From the NCBI GenBank assembly GCA_045615765.1, contig JAZLFM010000043.1, positions 1 to 64,000 of the forward strand: 64,000 nt of DNA. Direction: 5' to 3'. Under the pieces are notes generated by a model. That model did no database searches. It saw nothing but the letters and a program-made list of their open reading frames with translations, and was not told the origin of the DNA. A program made the position numbers and the translations under genes. This stretch comes from UBA1715 sp045615765 (GTDB lineage Bacteria; Bacteroidota; Bacteroidia; Bacteroidales; UBA1715). Below are positions 26,188 through 35,804 of the stretch, one piece after another; within the stretch, counting starts at the first letter, position 1; each line of letters begins with the position of its first letter.

Positions 26188-26741
26188 TGACTATGGAAGA
26201 GAAAAAACAATATACAATTACGGCTTTTACAGAAAACCATATTGGTCTTCTAAATAAGATAACTATAGTTTTTACCCGTCGTAAAATTAACATAGAAAGT
26301 TTAACTGTTTCAGAATCACAGATTAAAGGCATTCACAGTTTTACGATAGTGGTAAATTCTACCAAAGAAATGGTTGAGAAAGTTGTATCGCAGATAGATA
26401 AGCTTGTAGAAGTTATAAAAGCCTTCTATTACGAGGAAGAACAATTAATAGCACAAGAACTTGCCTTGTATAAAATGCCAATGTCGGCAATAAAAATGAT
26501 AAATATGGGTCGTTTTATTCGTGAAAACAATGCCCGTATTTTGGATATGCAACAAGAATATTTTGTGATAGAAAAAACCGGTACGGCTCAGCAAACACAA
26601 GATTTGTTGGAGAAACTTCGTCCGCTTGGAATTTTAGAATTCATCCGTTCAGGTAGAGTAATCATTACCAAACCAATGAAAACCCTTGACGAATATATGG
26701 ACGATAAGAACAATAGTTACTTCTATACATTGGATTTTTAA
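26187..26741 (+). CDS. ilvN: Acetolactate synthase, small regulatory subunit
   Basis: 184 aa. N-terminal ACT domain (YTITAFTENHIGLLNKIT, residues 8-80) binds Val for feedback inhibition; a second ACT-like C-terminal half follows (about 80-165), so it is the long type of IlvH/IlvN. ATG overlaps the ilvB stop (TAATG). A terminator follows nine bases after the stop, closing the operon. Confidence 0.93.
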   Translation: MTMEEKKQYTITAFTENHIGLLNKITIVFTRRKINIESLTVSESQIKGIHSFTIVVNSTKEMVEKVVSQIDKLVEVIKAFYYEEEQLIAQELALYKMPMSAIKMINMGRFIRENNARILDMQQEYFVIEKTGTAQQTQDLLEKLRPLGILEFIRSGRVIITKPMKTLDEYMDDKNNSYFYTLDF

Positions 26742-26749
26742 CTTTTAAA

Positions 26750-26794
26750 CAATGAACGTCAACTCATAAGGATTGGCGTTCATTGTTTTTTTTT
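26750..26794 (+). terminator. Terminator of the ilvDBN operon
   Basis: CAATGAACG / CGTTCATTG with inner CAA/TTG pairing, then nine T. Confidence 0.85.
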
Positions 26795-26833
26795 GCTGGT
26801 TTAGTATATTGATATTATTTTTTATTGATTAAA

Positions 26834-27964
26834 ATGAGAAATGCATTAAATATTATATGTGGATTATTTTTCTTTTGTCTTACCAATAATTTGACTTTAG
26901 CACAAGACTGGACAGGTATTTTATGGGGCGAAAAGCAACTTTCTTGGAATGATTTTAAGGGAACAGAAGAGGATACCTCATTAATATTGGGTATGGATTT
27001 CGTTTTAGATTATTCTTACGAAGAAATAGTTATAAAATGGCCTACACGATATAAATATCGGACAAAAACTCCCGTTTTTCTTGGTTTTGATTCGTGGGTT
27101 GCCGACTCTTTAAAGACGGACTGTAATCTTAAATTTCATCAAGCAATATTTGATTACATTGCATTAAATTGTAAAAAAGCAACCTTGGATTGTTTTGCAA
27201 CATTAGGAGAAGATCCAAAAATCCGTTCACGAATATGGTCTTTTTACCTATATCAAGCATTAAAATCAAAAGAAATAAAAGATTTTATTGCAAATTCTAA
27301 TAATGGTACAATCAAAGATACAGTTGATACATTTTATAATAAAGTAAATCAGGAAATATCTTCCATTTCAGTAGTTGATTCGGTAAAGAATCTTAATTAT
27401 GGGCATCATTCTTTAGTGGGGTTTGATTTCTTTTTTGGATTTAGTGGTCAAAACAGTTTGTCCAAAAATCCTATAGTATCAAATACTATAAATGGAGTAA
27501 TGCTAGGGTTTAATATGCATTCAAAACGAAATACTTATGGTTTATTGTGTGATTTTAGAAATGGAACTAGCAACATAACTATGATTACAGAAGAATCCGA
27601 CACTTTGAATAAAAATGAAGAAATATCTTCAGGTTATTTTGGATTGCAATATGAAAGGAATTTAATTGATAACAAATATGTTTCTATAGGTCCAGTTTTT
27701 TCTTTGGGGTTTATCGGTCATGCAAGTTTAGACAAAGATAAAAAAGGAGCAACTAATTTTTTTGCATTTCGATTAGGAGCTTCTGCTAATTTTCACTGTT
27801 TTGATTTTGTGAATTTAAATAGAGGGGAAGTAGTGGGAAATAGTTTGAGGATATGTCCTTATTTGCAATATCAGCAAAAAGATAACTATAGTAAAATGCT
27901 GTCCTTTGGATTAGAACTTGCTTATGTTTTAAATTACTCTTCTTTTTGTAGATTATATTTTTAA
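26834..27964 (+). CDS. Secreted hypothetical protein; DUF922-like head and possible barrel tail
   Basis: 376 aa from ATG (MRNALN); a TTG three codons upstream is not needed. Signal peptide ends near LTLAQ. The N-terminal part recalls DUF922 proteins: LSWNDFKG at about residue 40, and FHQAIFDYIALNCKKA at about 105-120, where DUF922 members carry an HEQxHF-type metal site. Here the second Glu and His of that motif are missing, so peptidase activity is doubtful. The C-terminal 180 residues alternate hydrophobic and polar residues (LVGFDFFFGFSG, VMLGFNMH, GYFGLQYERN, FGLELAYVL) and end in aromatic F, suggesting an outer-membrane barrel. Family assignment is weak. It sits alone after the ilv terminator. 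Confidence 0.55.
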   Translation: MRNALNIICGLFFFCLTNNLTLAQDWTGILWGEKQLSWNDFKGTEEDTSLILGMDFVLDYSYEEIVIKWPTRYKYRTKTPVFLGFDSWVADSLKTDCNLKFHQAIFDYIALNCKKATLDCFATLGEDPKIRSRIWSFYLYQALKSKEIKDFIANSNNGTIKDTVDTFYNKVNQEISSISVVDSVKNLNYGHHSLVGFDFFFGFSGQNSLSKNPIVSNTINGVMLGFNMHSKRNTYGLLCDFRNGTSNITMITEESDTLNKNEEISSGYFGLQYERNLIDNKYVSIGPVFSLGFIGHASLDKDKKGATNFFAFRLGASANFHCFDFVNLNRGEVVGNSLRICPYLQYQQKDNYSKMLSFGLELAYVLNYSSFCRLYF

Positions 27965-28008
27965 ATAACTAAAGGATTGTTTTTGGTAGTTCTTCTTCGC
28001 TTACCTCA

Positions 28009-30003
28009 TTACTTAAACCTTTCAAATACGATAACCGTATGGTTGGGAATATACATTTGCAAATAATGTTCTGCATACATTCCTTCGTCAACTGGAAGTG
28101 AGAAATAACTTAATGTTTCGTCTATTCTCATTAGACCGCCGTATTTAAGTGAATCGTTGGTAAGAACGATTTTATATTCACCTTCGGGCATTGCAATTCC
28201 GTATCCTTCGAACGATTGGGTAGGGTTGAAAGAGAATACAAAATACAGACCGTCGCGTTCAAAAGCAACGATTTGATCTTTATTGTTGTCGTGTATGAAA
28301 TTCGCTTTTTTATCAAAGAAATGAGGATGTTTGTTAATTAATCCTATCATATCTTTATCGAAAATGTCAAGGAATTTGTAGCGAAGATTTTCGTCTGTTT
28401 TTAGATGCCATTGTCGGCGAGCATAATGATACGACCAACCATTACCTTCGCGCGGAAAATCTATCCATTCCGGATGACCAAATTCGTTACCCATAAAGTT
28501 TAGGTAACCATTTGGCGCAGTAGCAATCGTCATAAGGCGGATTTCTTTATGAAGAGCCATACCACGGTCTATTACTAAACTTGGAATAGCAACATGCATA
28601 CTGTCGTACATATCTTTGTCCATTAGGCGGAAAGCTATGGTTTTGTCGCCAACCAGTGCTTGGTCGTGAGATTCTGCATACGAAATAACTTTTTCGTCGG
28701 TGCGTGATTGTGTTAGTTCATAATACATATTACCAACTTGCCAGTCTTCGTCGCGGTATTCTTTCAAAAGTTTTATCCAATAGTCGGGAACGCCCATAGA
28801 AAGTCGATAGTCGAATCCATAACCACCGTTTTCTAAAGAATTTGCCAAACCTGGCATACCGCTCATATCTTCGGCAATTGTTATTGCTGAAGGTTTTACT
28901 TGATGTATTAGTTTGTTCGCTAAAGCTAAATAGGTAAGAGCGTCAATATCTTCGTTACCGTCGAAATATCGTTCGTAGCAGTCGAACGCACGCCCTAAAC
29001 CATGATCCCAATACATCATGCTTGTTACGCCGTCGAAACGGAATCCATCGAAGTTAAATTCCGAAATCCAATATTTGCAGTTCGACAGAAGGAAATGTAA
29101 CACTTCACCTTTTCCATAATTGAAACATTTTGAGTCCCAAGCGGAATGTAAACCTTTTTCTCCTTTGTGGAAAAATTGGTAGTCTGTACCATCGTATTTC
29201 CCTAAACCTTCGACAGTGTTTTTAACTGCGTGGGAATGAATCAAGTCCATAATTACTCGGAGTCCCATTCCGTGGGCTGTATCAATTAGTTCTTTTAGTT
29301 CTTCTGGCGTTCCAAAACGAGATGAAGGAGCGAAGAAACTAGATACATGGTAACCAAACGAACCATAATAAGGATGTTCTTGTATCGCCATTAGTTGCAC
29401 GGTATTATAGCCCGATGCTTTAATTTGTGGCAATATGTTTTTGGTAAATTCAATATATGTACCTACCTTATATTCTTCAGTTGCCATACCAACATGTGCT
29501 TCGTAGATAAGAGGAGCTTGTGATATGGTAGGAAGTGGATTTTTCCATTTGTATGGTTCAACATCCCAAATTTGAGCGTTGAACATTTTTGTTTGTTCGT
29601 CTTGTACAACACGAGTTGCCCATGCTGGAATTCTATATCCTTGTCCGCCTTTCCAATAAATGGATAATTTGTACAAGTCCCCATGTTTTATTCTATCCAC
29701 AGGAATAATAAGTTCCCAACAATTGTCTTTCTCTTCGAAAACGAATTCAACCCGTTCTTCCCAATTGGAAAAAGTACCAACAAGACAAACGCTAGTGGCA
29801 TTTGGCGCCCATTCTCTAAAAATCCAGTGGGTATTTGTTTTGTGACATCCAAAATATAAATGCCCATTTGCAAATGATTCCAAACTACTGTTGTTTGAAA
29901 GTAAACTGTTTTCTTTACTTTCTATATACTCCAAGCGTCTTGTAATTTCAGCAGAAAACGGTTTTAGCCAAGGATCGTTTTCAACGTAAGATGGAATCTT
30001 CAT
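28009..30003 (-). CDS. glgB: 1,4-alpha-glucan branching enzyme (GH13, eukaryote-like type)
   Basis: 664 aa from MKIPSYVEND. Forms alpha-1,6 branches in glycogen. Order: N-terminal helical stretch, CBM48 (EWAPNATSVCLVGTFSNW, about 65-150), GH13 barrel with FNFDGFRFDGVTSM (nucleophile Asp), TIAEDMSGMP (acid/base Glu) and YAESHDQALVGDKT (transition-state Asp), then a C-terminal beta domain. YYGSFGYHVSSFFAPSSRFG is the barrel's first conserved region. The sequence pattern is that of the eukaryotic/GH13_8 branching enzymes often found in Bacteroidota. The start is supported by a -7 box at 30024-30031; a 35-residue upstream extension would start before the promoter. No other glycogen gene is adjacent. 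Confidence 0.92.
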   Translation of the reverse strand: MKIPSYVENDPWLKPFSAEITRRLEYIESKENSLLSNNSSLESFANGHLYFGCHKTNTHWIFREWAPNATSVCLVGTFSNWEERVEFVFEEKDNCWELIIPVDRIKHGDLYKLSIYWKGGQGYRIPAWATRVVQDEQTKMFNAQIWDVEPYKWKNPLPTISQAPLIYEAHVGMATEEYKVGTYIEFTKNILPQIKASGYNTVQLMAIQEHPYYGSFGYHVSSFFAPSSRFGTPEELKELIDTAHGMGLRVIMDLIHSHAVKNTVEGLGKYDGTDYQFFHKGEKGLHSAWDSKCFNYGKGEVLHFLLSNCKYWISEFNFDGFRFDGVTSMMYWDHGLGRAFDCYERYFDGNEDIDALTYLALANKLIHQVKPSAITIAEDMSGMPGLANSLENGGYGFDYRLSMGVPDYWIKLLKEYRDEDWQVGNMYYELTQSRTDEKVISYAESHDQALVGDKTIAFRLMDKDMYDSMHVAIPSLVIDRGMALHKEIRLMTIATAPNGYLNFMGNEFGHPEWIDFPREGNGWSYHYARRQWHLKTDENLRYKFLDIFDKDMIGLINKHPHFFDKKANFIHDNNKDQIVAFERDGLYFVFSFNPTQSFEGYGIAMPEGEYKIVLTNDSLKYGGLMRIDETLSYFSLPVDEGMYAEHYLQMYIPNHTVIVFERFK

Positions 30004-30023
30004 ATCTTGAATACTTAACTCGT

Positions 30024-30031
30024 CAAAAGTA
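30024..30031 (-). promoter_or_regulatory. -7 box of glgB
   Basis: TACTTTTG on the minus strand, 21 nt before the chosen ATG. Confidence 0.6.
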
Positions 30032-30205
30032 CAAGTTTCAAATGAATTGTAGCATAAATGCAAGCGTTTTTTGAGGGAAATGTGAATTTTTAATGTTAAA
30101 AATAGCAATGAAGTTTATTTTTAAAAGATTCCGATAAGAATTATTTGTAGATATAGATATGTATTTCCGTTTTTTTTTAGATTTTTGCAAATACAAACAA
30201 AAGAT

Positions 30206-30748
30206 ATGAGTGAGATACGAGTAGTTCGTGCAAACAGCGAACACGAAAAATATGCACAAGCCATTTCTGACTTGATTTATCAGGCTTCGAAATCAAAGAA
30301 TTCCGGATTGGCTCAACGTACCCCAAACTATATTATTTCAAAAATGCGTGAAGGCAAAGGAGTGATTGCTTTTGCCGAAAACGATGAAATAGCTGGTTTT
30401 TGTTATGTTGAGACATGGCAACATGGTCAATTTGTTGCAAATTCAGGTTTGATTGTGAATCCAAAATTTCGTGGGCAAGGTTTGGCAACAAGAATCAAGC
30501 AAGAAGCATTCAATCTTTCAAGAGATTTATTCCCAGATGCAAAGATTTTCGGATTAACGACAAGCGAAGCCGTTATGAAAATTAACACAAGTCTTGGATA
30601 TGTGCCTGTGAATTATGTGCATTTAACCGACGACGATGCGTTTTGGAAAGGATGCGAGTCGTGTGCGAATTACGATATCTTAGAAAGAACAGGAAGAACC
30701 AACTGTTTGTGTACAGGTATGGTTTTCGATCCAAAAGCAAAAAAATAG
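30206..30748 (+). CDS. GNAT-family N-acetyltransferase, argG-linked
   Basis: 180 aa from MSEIRVVRAN. GNAT fold: AGFCYVETWQHGQ strand, SGLIVNPKFRGQGLATRIKQEAF with the acetyl-CoA loop (RGQGLA), and GLTTSEAVMKINTSLGYVPV. A Cys-rich end (GCESCANYD, NCLCTGM) is unusual and may bind metal. It is 16 nt upstream of argG and almost certainly co-transcribed; in Bacteroidota such genes are taken as candidate N-acetylglutamate synthases for the arginine pathway. That function is inferred from context. The in-frame TTG upstream lies close to the promoter region and is rejected. Confidence 0.8.
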   Translation: MSEIRVVRANSEHEKYAQAISDLIYQASKSKNSGLAQRTPNYIISKMREGKGVIAFAENDEIAGFCYVETWQHGQFVANSGLIVNPKFRGQGLATRIKQEAFNLSRDLFPDAKIFGLTTSEAVMKINTSLGYVPVNYVHLTDDDAFWKGCESCANYDILERTGRTNCLCTGMVFDPKAKK

Positions 30749-30764
30749 TTTAAATAAATATATT

Positions 30765-31955
30765 ATGGCAAAAACAGCAGTACTTGCATTCAGTGGTGGT
30801 TTGGATACTTCCTATTGTGCAAAATATTACAGCAAGGAAAAAGGTTACAACATTCATTCAGTAATCATTAACACTGGTGGTTTTTCAGCAGAAGAATTAA
30901 AAACTGTTGAAGAAAAAGCTATCAATTTGGGTGTGTCAAAACATGTTTGCATAGATATTTCATCGGAATACTACAAAAAATGTATTCGTTATATGATATT
31001 TGGAAACATATTGAAGAACAATACATATCCACTTTCTGTAAGTTCTGAACGTATTTTCCAAGCAATTGCGTTAGCACAATATGCTCGTGATGTAAAAGCT
31101 GATTATATTATTCACGGTAGTACAGGTGCCGGTAATGACCAAGTTCGTTTTGACCTTGCGTTTAATGTAATTTGTCCTGAAATCGAAATTTTAACTCCAG
31201 TTCGTGATGAAAAACTAACTCGTGAGTTTGAAATAGAATATTTGAAAAAAGAAGGTATCGTTTCAGATTGGAAAAAAGCTGAATATTCTATTAATAAAGG
31301 TATTTGGGGTACAAGTATCGGTGGAAAAGAAACACTTCATTCGGAACAAACAATACCAGAATATGCATATCCTTCTCAGTTAGAAGAAAAAGAACCACGT
31401 AAGGTAGAATTAGTTTTCGAAAAAGGCGAGTTGGTTGCAATGGATGGTGTTATCTACGAAAATCCTGTAGATATTATTAAGAAATTGAACTGTATAGCTT
31501 CTAAATACGCTATCGGTCGCGATATGCACATTGGTGATACAATTATTGGTATTAAAGGTCGTGTTGCTTTTGAAGCAGCTGCTCCAATGGTGATTATTAA
31601 AGCTCACCATATGTTGGAAAAACACAACCTTACAAAATGGCAATTGTATTGGAAAGAACAATTGGCAAACTTCTATGGTATGTTGCTTCACGAAGCACAA
31701 TATCAAGAACCAGTAATGAGAGATATTGAAAAATATTTGGAAAGCTCTCAAGCACACGTTTGCGGTAAGGTTTTTGTTGAATTAAAACCATACAACTTCA
31801 CAGTTATTGGTATAGAATCTAAATACGATTTGATGCAAGCTAAATTTGCTCAATATGGTGAAATTAACACTGCATTCTCTGGTGAAGATGTGAAAGGTTT
31901 CACGAAGATTCTTTCTAACCAAATTAAATTATATACATCTGTTAGCGACAAGTAG
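30765..31955 (+). CDS. argG: Argininosuccinate synthase
   Basis: 396 aa. Joins citrulline and aspartate with ATP, penultimate step to arginine. PP-loop AFSGGLDTSYC at the N-terminus; HGSTGAGNDQVRFD and SIGGKETLHSE in the synthetase domain. The sequence pattern follows the Bacteroidota type. Second gene of GNAT-argG, followed by a strong terminator; argC, argD and argH do not follow, as they do in some relatives. Confidence 0.95.
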   Translation: MAKTAVLAFSGGLDTSYCAKYYSKEKGYNIHSVIINTGGFSAEELKTVEEKAINLGVSKHVCIDISSEYYKKCIRYMIFGNILKNNTYPLSVSSERIFQAIALAQYARDVKADYIIHGSTGAGNDQVRFDLAFNVICPEIEILTPVRDEKLTREFEIEYLKKEGIVSDWKKAEYSINKGIWGTSIGGKETLHSEQTIPEYAYPSQLEEKEPRKVELVFEKGELVAMDGVIYENPVDIIKKLNCIASKYAIGRDMHIGDTIIGIKGRVAFEAAAPMVIIKAHHMLEKHNLTKWQLYWKEQLANFYGMLLHEAQYQEPVMRDIEKYLESSQAHVCGKVFVELKPYNFTVIGIESKYDLMQAKFAQYGEINTAFSGEDVKGFTKILSNQIKLYTSVSDK

Positions 31956-31977
31956 TCGCAAGAAAATAGATAAACAG

Positions 31978-32017
31978 AAAACTCCTGGCTTCTAAAAGTC
32001 AGGAGTTTTTTGTTTTT
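31978..32017 (+). terminator. Terminator after argG
   Basis: AAAACTCCTG / CAGGAGTTTT with inner CTT/AAG pairing, then T-rich tract. Confidence 0.85.
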
Positions 32018-32076
32018 ATTATGATTTGTTTCTATTTGTTACAAAAAATAAATTATTGAAAATGAGATTGTTCGTG

Positions 32077-32084
32077 TATATTTG
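32077..32084 (+). promoter_or_regulatory. -7 box of the ORF6N gene
   Basis: TATATTTG with TTG at 32056-32058 (18-nt spacer), 21 nt before the ATG. Confidence 0.6.
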
Positions 32085-32105
32085 TAAAGCCAATACACAA
32101 ATTAC

Positions 32106-32708
32106 ATGAATATGTCAGAAATAGAGAATCAACCACTTACTGTGGAATGTATTAGAACTAAGATTTACGAATTGCGTGGTCAAAAAGTCATGTTAGATAG
32201 AGACTTGGCTTTGTTGTATCAAGTGGAAACCAAACGTTTAAAAGAGGCGGTAAAACGAAATATTGCAAGGTTTCCATTAGATGCCATGTTTGTATTAAAC
32301 GAAGAAGAATTTGATAGTTTGAGGTCGCAATTTGCGTCCTCAAAGAAAAAGAGTCGTGGTGGTACAAGATATTTACCATTTGTCTTTACAGAATTAGGAG
32401 TAGCCATGCTTAGTAGTGTTTTGAATTCGGAAATAGCAATTCAAGTGAATATTAATATAATGCGAGCATTTATATTATTGCGCAAACAGAATACTGAACA
32501 TCTTGTCGCAAAGAAGGTAGGGATAGAACAATTAGATCAAAAAATAGATAGTCTTAAGGATTATATAGAAGATGTACTTCACGATCAAAATGATATAAAT
32601 GAAAACACATCTATTCAGTTGGAACTTATAAACCAAACTCTTGCCGAGTTACAAGTAACTAAGAAAAAAGTGGATGAAAGAAAACCTGTCGGGTTTAAAT
32701 TGAAATAG
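32106..32708 (+). CDS. ORF6N-domain protein
   Basis: 200 aa. The N-terminal ORF6N domain is clear: IYELRGQKVMLDRDLALLYQVETKRLKEAVKRN, FVLNEEEF, SRGGTRYLPFVFTELGVAMLSSVL, and INIMRAFILLRK (residues 10-125). The rest is a probable coiled coil (IEQLDQKIDSLKDYIEDV). ORF6N domains occur in phage antirepressor-type and other mobile-element proteins and in many Bacteroidota chromosomes as orphan DNA-binding genes. No phage, integrase or repeat flanks it here; it runs tail to tail with the MBOAT gene with one base between the stops. A second ATG two codons in is equally possible. Confidence 0.85.
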   Translation: MNMSEIENQPLTVECIRTKIYELRGQKVMLDRDLALLYQVETKRLKEAVKRNIARFPLDAMFVLNEEEFDSLRSQFASSKKKSRGGTRYLPFVFTELGVAMLSSVLNSEIAIQVNINIMRAFILLRKQNTEHLVAKKVGIEQLDQKIDSLKDYIEDVLHDQNDINENTSIQLELINQTLAELQVTKKKVDERKPVGFKLK

Positions 32709-32709
32709 C

Positions 32710-34557
32710 TTAAAATTGGAAGTAGATAAATTTTTGTAAATCAGCAGTAATAAATTGATATACAATAAAAACAATGCAAACTACTGCTATTGCCATAATA
32801 GGTAGTGGCAGTTTTGCGAAACTCATTCTATAACTTCGTTTCATACGTTCAGGTAGCCAATGGATAATCATACCTAATACAAACAAAATGATAATGTTAG
32901 AGTAGTGGGTTGCTATTGCAGGAATTTGTTCTAAATTCCATGGAGAACCAATTTGGTTAACCATATTTTTTGCAGTATTCCAAGCTACATCGTTTGCTTC
33001 GGCAGGAGAGAGATTGGAACCTGCTCTAAAAAATAGTCGTGTCCATGTTATAAAAACAAACGTAAGCCATATAGCCCATGTTCGTTCTAACCAAGGAATT
33101 TCTCGCTTCCAACCAATAAAATTGTACATGAAACGAAGAAATGTTCCAGTCCAAATCATTCCAGACCATACAAGAGCAATGTTCCATATTGGTGCGGGAA
33201 AATATTCTCCAATTTTCCAAGAAGCAAGTGTTATAAGGCTGATTGTTAGTAGGCGCATAGGGTGATCCCAATCTTTCCAAAAACGGTAAATAATCATTCC
33301 TATACCATTTAAACCACCCCAAATCATAAAATTCCAACTTGCTCCATGCCATAGTCCACCAAGTAGCATGGTATTCATACGGTTCATATTGGATGTTAAT
33401 GATTTTCTCTTTTCTTGTGATTTGTAGCAATAAATTGTTACAATCGCAGCAATAGCAATTAAAATGATAGCAACCCAAATACTTCCCGACAATATAGTAC
33501 CAACTAGAGCTATTGTTGCAATACAAGCGTAAGTTCCTATTGATGCAGTTCTGTTACCTCCAAGTGGAATATATAAATAATCTTGTAACCATTTTGAAAG
33601 AGAAATATGCCAACGTTTCCAAAATTCTCCAGGATTTGTGGCTTTGTATGGAGAATTAAAGTTTCGTGGTAGATAATATCCCATAATCATAGCTACGCCG
33701 ATAGCAATGTCGGTATAACCAGAAAAATCGGCATATACTTGCAATGAGTAAACAAATAAAGCAAGTAAATTTTCGAAACCTGTATATAACAATGGGTTGT
33801 CGAAAACTCTATCGGCAAAGTTTACAGCTAAATAATCACTGAGGATGATTTTCTTTGCTAATCCGTTGAGTATCCAGAAGATGGCTATCCCGAATTGTCT
33901 TCGTGATAATGAATATTTCTTGTAAATTTGTGGAATAAAATCACTTGCTCGAATAATAGGACCTGCAACTAATTGTGGAAAGAAGGTCACGTAGAAGCCA
34001 AAATTTAAAATGTTTTCTACAGGTTCAACCTTCTTGCGAAATACATCCATTATGTAACTGATACATTGAAATGTGTAGAAAGAGATACCGACTGGTAGAA
34101 CAATAGTATCAACAGAAAATGTTTGCTTGCCTGCTATAACATTGCCGATTTCGGAAAAAATATTTACAACAGGTATATGTAGGCCGGTAAGATTTAAAAC
34201 CATATCGGCAAAGAAATAGGCGTATTTAAAGTAGCATAATATACCAAGGTTGGTAACTAGTCCGCATATAAGGAAAAGTAGTCGCTTGTTGTCCGATTCG
34301 CTTTTATGTAATCCTTTGCCTATGGCGTAGTTTAATAATGTAGCGGATACAAGAATGAGTGTAGCCCAGCCGCTTGTTTTGTAGTAAAAGAAAATGCTTA
34401 CAAAGAAAATGAAAGCGTTTCGTAGTACGATTTTGTTTTTGAAAATAGAAAAGAACGAAAATACAATAGCAAAGAATGCCCAAAAATAAAATTGCGTAAA
34501 CAACAACGGTGAGTTGGAGTCGAACGAGAAAATATTTTTAAGAAAATCCAGTACCAT
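32710..34557 (-). CDS. MBOAT-family O-acyltransferase
   Basis: 615 aa, multi-pass membrane protein (about a dozen hydrophobic segments). MBOAT hallmarks: GISFYTFQCISYIMDVFR, PQLVAGPI, YADFSGYTDIAIG, FWKRWHISLSKWLQDYLYIPLGG, and the catalytic His in GGLWHGASWNF. Proteins such as AlgI, PatA and DltB pass acyl groups across the membrane to a periplasmic SGNH partner. Here the two genes directly upstream are SGNH proteins and the first overlaps it by TAATG, so the three should form one O-acetylation system. The glycan acceptor (peptidoglycan, exopolysaccharide or LPS) cannot be read from the window. Confidence 0.93.
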   Translation of the reverse strand: MVLDFLKNIFSFDSNSPLLFTQFYFWAFFAIVFSFFSIFKNKIVLRNAFIFFVSIFFYYKTSGWATLILVSATLLNYAIGKGLHKSESDNKRLLFLICGLVTNLGILCYFKYAYFFADMVLNLTGLHIPVVNIFSEIGNVIAGKQTFSVDTIVLPVGISFYTFQCISYIMDVFRKKVEPVENILNFGFYVTFFPQLVAGPIIRASDFIPQIYKKYSLSRRQFGIAIFWILNGLAKKIILSDYLAVNFADRVFDNPLLYTGFENLLALFVYSLQVYADFSGYTDIAIGVAMIMGYYLPRNFNSPYKATNPGEFWKRWHISLSKWLQDYLYIPLGGNRTASIGTYACIATIALVGTILSGSIWVAIILIAIAAIVTIYCYKSQEKRKSLTSNMNRMNTMLLGGLWHGASWNFMIWGGLNGIGMIIYRFWKDWDHPMRLLTISLITLASWKIGEYFPAPIWNIALVWSGMIWTGTFLRFMYNFIGWKREIPWLERTWAIWLTFVFITWTRLFFRAGSNLSPAEANDVAWNTAKNMVNQIGSPWNLEQIPAIATHYSNIIILFVLGMIIHWLPERMKRSYRMSFAKLPLPIMAIAVVCIVFIVYQFITADLQKFIYFQF

Positions 34558-35804
34558 TATCGTTCTAACATTGTTTTATTGTATGATCTAATAAGGGCGG
34601 AATAAAACATATCGCCTAATAATTTATATCCTTTTTTCGTAAAATGAATTTTGTCTTTTTGCGCTAATCCCATAGCTTCCCATTGATGCATAGATTGTAA
34701 TCCGCCCATGATAGCAAACATATCCCAAACAGCTCCATTATGTTTTTGAGCTAATTCAAAAAAGTCTCTTTCTACTCGTAGGCCATTTCTATTAACAGAA
34801 TAGTATGATGATTTTTTTCCTGTTATTTTTCTATAAGAATCGTTGTTTGTTATAAATATGAATCCACAGTTTGGAACGACACGTTTTATTTTTGTAAGTA
34901 AAGAATCGTAGTTGCTGATAAATGTCGAATCAGAAAAATTTTCAGGTACGGCATCGTTTATTCCTATGGCAAAAATCATTAGGTCGGGTTTAATAAGTTG
35001 TAAGTCTCTTTCAAAATTCTCACATGAAAGATATGAAGGAACAGATGCACCGTTTACTCCAACTGAGTTATAAACGATACCATAATCATTATTTTCTGCA
35101 TAGAAACCATTTACTGTAAAATTATGCGGAATTGTGTCGTTTTGTTGTATTTGTAGTGTGAACAGTTCTGTTGGTTTTTCTAGTTGAAAAATATATGTAG
35201 ATAGAGTAGAATCGAATGTCGCAGAATAGATAGTGTCATTTGCAAGTAGCTTTGGTTCTACTAGTTTACTGTCGGCATATCCTAAAACGGTAAGTTTTGT
35301 ACAATTCCATCGATGTTGTTCTTCGCTTGTGTTTAGGTTTATGGTAATTTCGGGTAAACTATCGGCTGAAGTTACGGCAATACCAGTAAGACCTAGCATT
35401 GCAGTTCTTGTTTCGCGTACATTGCGTGAAGCTGTCCAGTTTCCTTTATGGGTTACTTTATAGTTGTATGGATTGTTGGTTTTTGCGGTTTCAAAAGGAA
35501 ATATCAGTCCGCGGCTGGCATGTGTTTCTGGGAAAAGAGAATCGAAATGTGATCGTACTTGGTGAGACATCATATCTGCTTGAATATGTGAACCTCCAAT
35601 ATGTAGAATTTGTAATTGACCTTGTTTTGTCAATAGTATTTGTCGTAGTTTTTCATAAAATATGGTCAAATTTTCGCTTTTCCCATTCGGTATTTGTATC
35701 ACATTCAGTGAATCTACAATGAATGGATACGATGGCTTAACTTGTCCAAATGACAGTATTGGAAATAAGCATAAAACAACTATTATGTGTACAATGTTTT
35801 TCAT
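34557..35804 (-). CDS. SGNH/GDSL-like protein, second of the MBOAT operon
   Basis: 415 aa from MKNIVHIIVV; the ATG overlaps the preceding stop as ATGA, and an in-frame upstream start would lie inside that gene. Signal peptide to about residue 20 (FPILSFGQ). The block I motif is GGSH (residues 70-73, Ser72 as likely nucleophile) in place of GDS; GIND gives the Asn block and DKIHFTKKGY the catalytic Asp-x-x-His. A non-catalytic beta domain lies between blocks (about 130-260). Probably a periplasmic or surface O-acetyltransferase/esterase taking acyl groups from the MBOAT protein. Confidence 0.82.
   Translation of the reverse strand: MKNIVHIIVVLCLFPILSFGQVKPSYPFIVDSLNVIQIPNGKSENLTIFYEKLRQILLTKQGQLQILHIGGSHIQADMMSHQVRSHFDSLFPETHASRGLIFPFETAKTNNPYNYKVTHKGNWTASRNVRETRTAMLGLTGIAVTSADSLPEITINLNTSEEQHRWNCTKLTVLGYADSKLVEPKLLANDTIYSATFDSTLSTYIFQLEKPTELFTLQIQQNDTIPHNFTVNGFYAENNDYGIVYNSVGVNGASVPSYLSCENFERDLQLIKPDLMIFAIGINDAVPENFSDSTFISNYDSLLTKIKRVVPNCGFIFITNNDSYRKITGKKSSYYSVNRNGLRVERDFFELAQKHNGAVWDMFAIMGGLQSMHQWEAMGLAQKDKIHFTKKGYKLLGDMFYSALIRSYNKTMLER

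Noticed and set aside
33026..33526. 166-codon minus-strand frame in the MBOAT gene
   Set aside because: Same strand but different frame from a clear MBOAT coding region; Tyr/Trp/Asn-rich and without start signals.
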